From Chloroflexota bacterium (GTDB lineage Bacteria; Chloroflexota; Ktedonobacteria; Ktedonobacterales; JACDGC01), in assembly GCA_021812265.1 (NCBI GenBank), contig JAKAOI010000012.1:1-14988 (forward strand): 14,988 bases of DNA. Direction: 5' to 3'. Made by a program: the position numbers and the translations under genes. Shown piece by piece: positions 6,698-12,456 of the stretch. Each line of letters begins with the position of its first letter. Position 1 is the first letter of the stretch. A model generated the notes under the pieces. That model worked only from the letters and a program-made list of their open reading frames with translations. It had not been told where the DNA came from and made no database searches.

Positions 6698-7304
6698 ATT
6701 GAATGGCTAATGCTTCTCTCCTTTAGATAATGCGCTGATGAAGACATTGCAGCGCCATGAAAAAACTGCTTTGCTATAATTCGGCGCCGAGTGAATTGTG
6801 TGCGCCATATGGAAACCAATGATTATGGTTGGGAGTTTAAACTATTTTTGGGAAGTGATGTGTTTCAATATAGCGGCTATTGATAGTATATAACCATGAA
6901 TAATACTTATCATAACGTGAAAAAAGCACTCAAGCAATGTTACAATGACATATAGGCTATGGTATTCTATTTACTTCGGTTTTATTCAGTCTGCCGCATA
7001 ACTAAGAATAGTGTTGTTAGGTGAAAAATTGCAAAGCTAACATGTAATAGGCCTCTTTTCTGGCGCAGTATTGCAGGCAATAACCAACACCAATAATAAT
7101 AACCGTACAGTTTTATAGCAGCAATTTGCGGCGCAAAAATATCTTTTTGCTCAGCCGCACAACGCATTGGCTGCAAACATTTCTATGTAACCAACGCGCA
7201 AGCATAATGCCAAGTTTAAATCGGCAGACTAAGCAGCGGTTTGGCAAACACCGTTTTTGTTTACGCCAAAGCGCTATTTTTTTATCGTTATCAGGAGCCA
7301 TTCC
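6698..7304. other. 607-nt non-coding stretch between divergent genes
   Basis: Only short, unsupported frames occur here, on both strands, without ribosome binding sites or family resemblance. It must contain the promoters for the minus-strand pair and for the permease. It holds two extended -10 look-alikes on the plus strand: TGCTATAAT (6772-6780), and TGTTACAAT (6938-6946) with GTGAAA 18 nt upstream of its -10 hexamer. I see no tRNA-like fold or known riboswitch. Confidence 0.5.
6772..6780 (+). promoter_or_regulatory. Candidate extended -10 promoter (TGCTATAAT)
   Basis: This is a perfect TATAAT preceded by the TGn extension; no good -35 is seen. It is followed directly by an interrupted palindrome built on AATTC-GGCGCC-GA-GT-GAATT (6778-6797), which would overlap the start of transcription and could be an operator. 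A transcript from here would have about 500 nt before the permease start codon, or could be a small RNA. Confidence 0.3.
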
Positions 7305-8078
7305 ATGACTATGAGCGTAGCTTTTTTGCTGTTTTTTACCGCGTTGATTGGCGGAGCTTTAAATTCAGTTGCCGGTGGCGGCAGCTTCTTTACATTTCCT
7401 ACACTTATTTTTACCGGTTTAGCGCCAATCGCCGCCAACGCAACCAGCACAGTTGCATTATGGCCGGGATCCGTGGCCAGCATCGCGCCATATAAAGATA
7501 CGTTGAATGCGCAGCGCCGCACGCTTTATTCATTAGCTGCAATCAGTTTGGCGGGCGGAATTGTCGGATCCTTAGTGCTTATTAATACGCCGCAATCGGC
7601 GTTTAAAGCCATTTTACCGTTTTTATTGCTTATCGCAACAGTTATTTTCGCGTTTGGCGGCAACGCGGCGGCGTACCTGCGCAAGCGTTTTGAAAACGGT
7701 GTGGGAATATCATTTTTTACCAAATATATTCTGCCAATTTTTCAGTTTATCATTGCGCTGTATGGCGGCTATTTTGGCGGCGGTATAGGAATATTAATGT
7801 TGGCGTTGTTTGCAGTGATGGAAATGAAAGATATTCACACCATGAATGCGCTGAAAGTTATTTTAGCCAGCAGTATTAATGGTGTAGCGGTGATCATATT
7901 TATTGCCTATGGTATAGTGCACTGGCCGCAAGCGCTGGTAATGGCCGCCGGCGCAATAGCAGGCGGCTATTTTGGCGCTTTTTTTGCGCAAAAAATCCCA
8001 TCAAAGTATGTGCGCGTATTTGTTATCCTTGTGGGTGTGAGCTTAACCATATATTTTTTTGCGCAAAATATCGGCTAA
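7305..8078 (+). CDS. TSUP family (TauE/SafE) membrane permease
   Basis: This is an integral membrane protein of about eight helices from the TauE/SafE (formerly DUF81) family, whose members move sulfite, sulfonates, organic sulfur compounds or related anions. The two family repeats each show a hallmark: GGALNSVAGGGSFFTFPTL at residues 16-34, and GGYFGGGIGILMLALF at 154-169. A cytoplasmic basic stretch, YLRKRFENG, lies between them. At 257 aa it is full length. The frame is open upstream, but ATG 7305 has AGGAG at 7293-7297 with 7-nt spacing and gives a clean membrane start, so it is preferred. Its substrate is unknown. A sulfotransferase-like gene lies about 1.9 kb away on the other strand; a functional link through sulfur is only a possibility. 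It lies upstream of and co-directional with the pyr operon, which has its own promoter. Confidence 0.92.
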   Translation: MTMSVAFLLFFTALIGGALNSVAGGGSFFTFPTLIFTGLAPIAANATSTVALWPGSVASIAPYKDTLNAQRRTLYSLAAISLAGGIVGSLVLINTPQSAFKAILPFLLLIATVIFAFGGNAAAYLRKRFENGVGISFFTKYILPIFQFIIALYGGYFGGGIGILMLALFAVMEMKDIHTMNALKVILASSINGVAVIIFIAYGIVHWPQALVMAAGAIAGGYFGAFFAQKIPSKYVRVFVILVGVSLTIYFFAQNIG

Positions 8079-8102
8079 ACCGGTAGTTTTGCGCGTGTTT
8101 TA

Positions 8103-8137
8103 CTTTGCTGCGCCGCAGCGCTCTTATTGCAGCAAAG
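8103..8137 (+). other. Hairpin between the permease gene and the pyr promoter
   Basis: CTTTGCTGC (8103-8111) and GCAGCAAAG (8129-8137) form a 9-bp stem with a 17-nt loop. The GCTGC in the left arm can instead pair with a nearer GCAGC (8115-8119). No U-tract follows. It lies where the permease transcript should end and overlaps the -35 of the pyr promoter. Confidence 0.35.
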
Positions 8138-8156
8138 CTATTTGATGTGGTATACT
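8127..8156 (+). promoter_or_regulatory. Probable promoter of the pyrimidine operon
   Basis: TTGCAG (8127-8132) and TATACT (8151-8156) are separated by 18 nt, and the -10 carries the TGn extension (TGG, 8148-8150). Transcription would start near 8163, giving a leader of roughly 50 nt before pyrR. A perfect 10-bp palindrome, ACACCGGTGT (8159-8168), covers the predicted start point. Confidence 0.55.
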
Positions 8157-8169
8157 TCACACCGGTGTA

Positions 8170-8204
8170 TCCTTTAATGACTCGTACCGAGATACGGGAA
8201 AGGA
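8170..8204 (+). promoter_or_regulatory. PyrR-binding RNA hairpin that sequesters the pyrR ribosome binding site
   Basis: The leader folds into a lower stem TCCTTT (8170-8175) with AAAGGA (8199-8204), a 5-nt bulge AATGA on the 5' side (8176-8180), an upper stem CTCGTA (8181-8186) with TACGGG (8193-8198, one U-G wobble), and the hexaloop CCGAGA (8187-8192). PyrR-binding loops are known to have a CNGNGA hexaloop over an upper stem, with a purine-rich 5' internal bulge and a lower stem; all of these are present. The lower stem pairs directly with AAAGGAG, the pyrR Shine-Dalgarno. No terminator or U-tract lies between the hairpin and the start codon, so the inferred mode is PyrR/UMP-dependent repression of translation. 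Confidence 0.72.
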
Positions 8205-8214
8205 GCAAACAATT

Positions 8215-8835
8215 ATGTCACACTCTCATAAATTACATACCGATACACATTCTTCTGCGACTCCGACAGATTCCGCAGCGCAATCACCCTCTTCTATTCG
8301 GCAGATAATGAACACCGATGAAATTCGCCGCGCGTTAATACGCATATCTCACGAGATTTTGGAACGCACCAATGGCGCGGAAAATACGGCTATTATCGGC
8401 TTGTACCGCGGCGGCTCTATAATGGCTCAGCGACTTGGCGCCTGCATTGCTCGTTTTGAACAGCGGGAAGTGTTTGTTGGCGCCATTGATTTCAGCCCGT
8501 TTCGCGATGACGCTCAGCAAAACGGCCCATTTCCACTGTTGGGGCCAACCGTACTTCCGCCGGATATTACAGGGAAAACTATTATACTGGTAGATGACGT
8601 GATAAATACGGGCAGATCGATGCGCGCCGCTTTATCCGCAATTTTAACATATGGCCGTCCGGCGCGCATTCAATGCGCCGCCTTAGTAGATCGCGGCCAT
8701 CGCGAAATGCCGATACGCGCCGAATATGTCGGCAAAAATACGCCAACCAGCAGGCAGGAATGGATTGTAATTCATTTTACTGAACTGGATGGATCGGATG
8801 AGGCGCTGCTGATGCGCCGGGAGGAATTTCAATAG
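8215..8835 (+). CDS. pyrR: Bifunctional pyr operon regulator / uracil phosphoribosyltransferase
   Basis: PyrR binds pyr leader RNA when UMP is bound, and often also makes UMP from uracil and PRPP. Conserved elements are: DEIRRALIRISHEILER (35-51); the FSPFRDD segment (93-99), matching LYRDD of Bacillus PyrR; the PRPP loop ILVDDVINTGRS (124-135); and LVDRGHREMPIRAEYVGKN (157-175). The 206-aa chain is about 28 residues longer than usual because of a polar His/Ser/Thr-rich N-terminus (MSHSHKLHTDTHSS...). ATG 8215 has AAAGGAG 9 nt upstream, whereas the more conventional ATG 8308 has no such site, so the extension appears genuine. It is the first gene of the operon and lies just after the hairpin it is expected to bind. 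Its stop codon overlaps the start of pyrB by 1 nt. Confidence 0.97.
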   Translation: MSHSHKLHTDTHSSATPTDSAAQSPSSIRQIMNTDEIRRALIRISHEILERTNGAENTAIIGLYRGGSIMAQRLGACIARFEQREVFVGAIDFSPFRDDAQQNGPFPLLGPTVLPPDITGKTIILVDDVINTGRSMRAALSAILTYGRPARIQCAALVDRGHREMPIRAEYVGKNTPTSRQEWIVIHFTELDGSDEALLMRREEFQ

Positions 8836-9815
8836 TGGCTGCTAATACCGCCATTCGGCATCTGTTAGATGTTGATGAATGGTCTTTGAATGATATACAA
8901 CGCCTGCTGGATATGGCAGATTCACTTCGCGGATGGAGCGACCCCAATTCTTTGCGTTCTTTATTGCGTGACACCGTAGTTGTCACGCTTTTTTATGAAA
9001 ACAGCACCAGAACCCGCGTTTCGTTTGAACTTGCCGCCAAAGCGCTGGGCGCCGATGTCGTAAATATTTCCGCTTCCGCCAGCAGCGTTACCAAAGGTGA
9101 AACTATCCGCGACACCGTTAATACACTCGACGCGCTGGGCGCTGATATCATCGTTATGCGGCATGAGCACTCCGGCGCGCCAAACACCGCCGCGCGCTGG
9201 AGCAATTCTTCCATTATAAACGCCGGAGATGGCTGGCGCGCGCACCCTTCTCAGGCGCTGCTTGATTTGTTGACGCTGCGCTCCATTTTCGGCTCGGCGG
9301 CCGGTAAAAAAATAGTTATCGCCGGTGATATCATCCACAGCCGAGTAGCGCGGTCTAACATCTATGCGCTTACCACCGCCGGCGCCGAAGTTATTTTATG
9401 CGGCCCGCCTACCATGCTGCCGCAAACATTTGCCGCGGCGTATCCGGGTCGCAATGTAAGCGTTACCTATTCCATAGATGAAGCGCTGGCCAATGCAGAC
9501 GCCGTCATGGCGCTGCGCATCCAAAAAGAACGAATGACCGGCGGCGCGCTGCCGTCTTTGCGAGAGTATCGGCAATTTTTTGGCTTAACCGCCGAGCGTA
9601 TGAAAGCTTACCCTCACTTGCCGATATTACATCCGGGGCCGATGAATGAGGGGGTAGAGATAGATCCCGAAGTGGCCCACGGCGCGCAATCATATGTTGA
9701 GCGCCAAGTTGCAAACGGCCCCTTGGTGCGCATGGCGATTTTGCTGTGGGCGGCGCGCAAAGATGACGCATTTTTAAATATGGCGCCGCAGACCAGACAG
9801 ATCGGGAGACACTGA
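8835..9815 (+). CDS. pyrB: Aspartate carbamoyltransferase, catalytic subunit
   Basis: It catalyses carbamoyl phosphate + aspartate to carbamoyl aspartate, the committed pyrimidine step. The carbamoyl-phosphate site STRTR (57-61, within FYENSTRTRVSFE), SVTKGET (84-90, catalytic Lys), HPSQALLD (137-144) and HPGPMNEGVEI (266-276) are all intact. The 326-aa length is slightly above the usual 300-310. The GTG start at 8835 overlaps the pyrR stop by 1 nt (TAGTG), with GGGAGGAA about 8 nt upstream, which indicates translational coupling. No pyrI regulatory-chain gene follows; pyrC comes next, so the enzyme is either an unregulated trimer or part of an ATCase-DHOase assembly of the sort known in some bacteria. 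Confidence 0.97.
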   Translation: MAANTAIRHLLDVDEWSLNDIQRLLDMADSLRGWSDPNSLRSLLRDTVVVTLFYENSTRTRVSFELAAKALGADVVNISASASSVTKGETIRDTVNTLDALGADIIVMRHEHSGAPNTAARWSNSSIINAGDGWRAHPSQALLDLLTLRSIFGSAAGKKIVIAGDIIHSRVARSNIYALTTAGAEVILCGPPTMLPQTFAAAYPGRNVSVTYSIDEALANADAVMALRIQKERMTGGALPSLREYRQFFGLTAERMKAYPHLPILHPGPMNEGVEIDPEVAHGAQSYVERQVANGPLVRMAILLWAARKDDAFLNMAPQTRQIGRH

Positions 9816-9818
9816 AGT

Positions 9819-11237
9819 ATGACAGATATAATGACACCTCGTATACTATGGATTCATGGCGGCCGCTTGATTGATCCTTCGCAGGATTACGACGCGCCGG
9901 GAGATATATTACTCGAAGATGGCGCTGTGTTGGCGGCGGGAGATCCCGCTGAAGTTGCGGCGCAGGCGCAGAGCAAAAAATCTGCCGGCGCGCATATTGA
10001 AGAAATTATTTTGCCGGCGGAAATGTGTGTTGCGCCGGGACTTATCGACGCGCATACCCATTTGCGTGAGCCGGGATTTGAAATAAAAGAAACGGTTCAC
10101 AGTGGCGCCAAAGCAGCCGCACGCGGAGGGTATACCACTATATGCAGTATGCCCAATACTGCGCCGGTTACCGATAGCCGGGGTGTGGTTGCGCAAATAT
10201 TGGCGGCTGCGCAAACCGCGGCAATTCGAGTGCTGCCTATTGGCGCCATTACCCGTGGACAAGAAGGCTCTCAGCTTACAGAAATGTTTGAACTGGCCGA
10301 AGCCGGTGTAATCGCTTTTTCTGATGACGGCAAGCCAGTGCGCTCCGGCTCCATGATGTCTATGGCGCTACATTATGCGCTGCCGTTGAATGTGCCCATT
10401 ATCAATCACTGCGAAGATCCTGATATCGTGGGCGGTGGTGTTATGAACAGCGGTCCCGCCGCCGTTCGCCTCGGACTGAAAGGCTGGCCGTCTTCCGGGG
10501 AAGTGATTATGCTGATGCGCGACTTGGAATTGGTTCGCGGAATCGGCGCGCGTTATCACGCTGCGCACCTTAGCGCTGCGGGTAGTGTAGATGCCGTTCG
10601 CCGCGCTAAAGACGCCGGATTGCGGGTAACCGCAGAAGTGACGCCGCACCATTTGCTGCTGACCGATGAATGGGTAGAGGGACACGCCAGTGGCTTGTTG
10701 GCGGAATATGCGCAGCAAGCGCGGACGCCGCAGTTTAACACGAACGCTAAGGTAAACCCCCCGCTGCGGTCTGTGAAAGACACCGAGGCTACACTGCAGG
10801 GGCTGCTGGATGGCGTCATTGATATTGTGGCGACGGACCACGCTCCGCACGGTGTTACCGATAAATATTGTTCTTTTGATGAAGCTGCGTTTGGCATATC
10901 GGGCATTGAAACATCCTTATCCATGCTGCTTACGCTTGCTCAGCTACGCAATATTCCGCTAAAAACAATTATTGCTGCCGCCGCAACAAAACCTGCGGAA
11001 GTGTTTCAGCTTGCGCGGCATACGCGGCGTCCCATCGGAACACTGCGCGCCGGAGCGGCGGCTGATGTTGTGATATTTGATCCCAATGAGCGATATACTG
11101 TTTTGGCCGAGGATTTTTTATCGCTGGGCAAAAATACGCCGCTGGATGGGACGCAGCTGCTGGGTAAAGTAAAAATGACGATATATGCCGGCAGCGTTGT
11201 TTGGGAAGACACATATTTTAATCGGAGGCCGCAATGA
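9819..11237 (+). CDS. pyrC: Dihydroorotase, class I
   Basis: This is an amidohydrolase-fold zinc enzyme that cyclises carbamoyl aspartate to dihydroorotate. Metal and catalytic residues are visible: H79 and H81 (DAHTHLREPG), D170 (FSDDG, the bridging-ligand position in class-I enzymes), H197 (NHCED), H250 (AAHLS) and D340 (ATDHAPHG). The RGGYTTICSMPNT block is the class-I substrate-binding signature. At 472 aa it is some 40 residues longer than typical. The extra length is mainly near 46-62 (Ala/Gln/Lys-rich) and about 286-306, between TPHHLLLTDE and the FNTNAKVNPPLR segment. The gene starts 3 nt after pyrB, with GGAG at 9805-9808, and its stop overlaps the carA ATG by 4 nt. Confidence 0.97.
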   Translation: MTDIMTPRILWIHGGRLIDPSQDYDAPGDILLEDGAVLAAGDPAEVAAQAQSKKSAGAHIEEIILPAEMCVAPGLIDAHTHLREPGFEIKETVHSGAKAAARGGYTTICSMPNTAPVTDSRGVVAQILAAAQTAAIRVLPIGAITRGQEGSQLTEMFELAEAGVIAFSDDGKPVRSGSMMSMALHYALPLNVPIINHCEDPDIVGGGVMNSGPAAVRLGLKGWPSSGEVIMLMRDLELVRGIGARYHAAHLSAAGSVDAVRRAKDAGLRVTAEVTPHHLLLTDEWVEGHASGLLAEYAQQARTPQFNTNAKVNPPLRSVKDTEATLQGLLDGVIDIVATDHAPHGVTDKYCSFDEAAFGISGIETSLSMLLTLAQLRNIPLKTIIAAAATKPAEVFQLARHTRRPIGTLRAGAAADVVIFDPNERYTVLAEDFLSLGKNTPLDGTQLLGKVKMTIYAGSVVWEDTYFNRRPQ

Positions 11238-12427
11238 GGATGCATAACGGTTTTAATACTGCGCAGACAGATTTTTGCGAGGGGACTGTCAATACGCAAA
11301 AATATAGAGTAACCCTTACGCTGGAAAATGGCGCGGTTTTTGAAGGGGAGGCGTTTGGGGGAATAGAAACACTGCGCCGGAAAGATCGGCTTGGAGAAGT
11401 CGTTTTTACCACTACGATGACTGGTTATCAGGAAGTATGCACCGACCCGTCGTATCGCGGCCAAATGGTAGTTATGACATATCCGCTTATCGGAAACTAT
11501 GGAGTGGCAGACTCTGCGGAAGAATCACGCCGACCATGGCTTTCTGCCTTAATTGTGCGCGAATATTGCGAAGAATTTTCTAACTGGAGCGCCGCAGAGT
11601 CGCTAGATTCTTACTTGCGCCGCGCCGGTATACCCGGTGTTTCGGAGCTGGATACGCGCGCGCTGACACGCATGCTGCGGGAAAAAGGCACATTGCGGGG
11701 CGCGCTGCATTTGCTGGATGATGATGAACAGCCCGACACCCCCAAGCAAACCAAAATTGCGCAATCGGCGCGTACAGTAACAGAATTGGATGTAGTGCAA
11801 GATGTTGTTACACCGGAAATTATTCGCCTGGAGCCGGAAAATGGCTCTACGGCGGACACGCCGCATATCGCGCTGATAGATACCGGTTACAAAAAAAATA
11901 TCAGCTCCTCGCTGCTGCGGCGCGGCGCTCGGGTTACAATTGTTCCTTACTCAATCTCTATCGATGATTTATTGAAATTAGAGCCGGATGGCTTGCTGCT
12001 TTCTAATGGTCCCGGCGACCCCGAAACGGTCACTCACCTGATTGCTATGACACGTGAACTGATTCAGCGCCAAATACCGATGATGGGTATTTGCTTGGGG
12101 CATCAAATTATTGGGCTTGCTGCCGGAGCAAAAACAAGCAGGCTCCCCTTTGGCCATCATGGGGGAAATCATCCCGTTATCGAGGTGAAAACCAATACCG
12201 TAACCATTACCACACAAAATCATAATTTTCAGGTAGACGCGAACAGTATACCCGAAAGCAGCGGATTTTATGTAAGCCATTATAATCTTTCGGATGGTTC
12301 AGTAGAAGGTTTGGCGCATGTAGAATTGCCGATATTTTCGGCGCAATATCACCCGGAAGCCGCTCCCGGGCCGCAAGATAATTTAGGGTTGTTTGATCGA
12401 TTTCTGCAAAACATAAAAAAATCCTGA
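11234..12427 (+). CDS. carA: Carbamoyl-phosphate synthase, small (glutaminase) subunit
   Basis: It hydrolyses glutamine and passes ammonia to CarB. The N-terminal CPSase domain ([46 protein letters not shown]) is followed by a class-I amidotransferase domain with nucleophile C287 (GICLGHQ), H373 and E375 ([10 protein letters not shown]), and GHHGGNHPV at 307-315. At 397 aa it is slightly longer than usual because of a non-conserved N-terminal segment before [14 protein letters not shown] 11234 overlaps the pyrC stop (ATGA) and has GGAGG 5-6 nt upstream. An in-frame ATG two codons on is less well placed. Complete, with no missing catalytic residue. Confidence 0.97.
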   Translation: MRMHNGFNTAQTDFCEGTVNTQKYRVTLTLENGAVFEGEAFGGIETLRRKDRLGEVVFTTTMTGYQEVCTDPSYRGQMVVMTYPLIGNYGVADSAEESRRPWLSALIVREYCEEFSNWSAAESLDSYLRRAGIPGVSELDTRALTRMLREKGTLRGALHLLDDDEQPDTPKQTKIAQSARTVTELDVVQDVVTPEIIRLEPENGSTADTPHIALIDTGYKKNISSSLLRRGARVTIVPYSISIDDLLKLEPDGLLLSNGPGDPETVTHLIAMTRELIQRQIPMMGICLGHQIIGLAAGAKTSRLPFGHHGGNHPVIEVKTNTVTITTQNHNFQVDANSIPESSGFYVSHYNLSDGSVEGLAHVELPIFSAQYHPEAAPGPQDNLGLFDRFLQNIKKS

Positions 12428-12456
12428 ATACAATTCATTTAAGGAAACACAATATT

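Noticed and set aside
6982..7176. A 64-codon minus-strand frame in the long non-coding gap
   Set aside because: There is no Shine-Dalgarno and the residue composition looks random; a plus-strand frame nearby (7126-7308) is equally open, as expected for non-coding DNA.
12425..12456. The small inverted repeat TGAAT-ACA-ATTCA at the carA stop as a second regulatory hairpin before carB
   Set aside because: It has only 5 AT-rich pairs and no CNGNGA loop, so it does not resemble a PyrR site.
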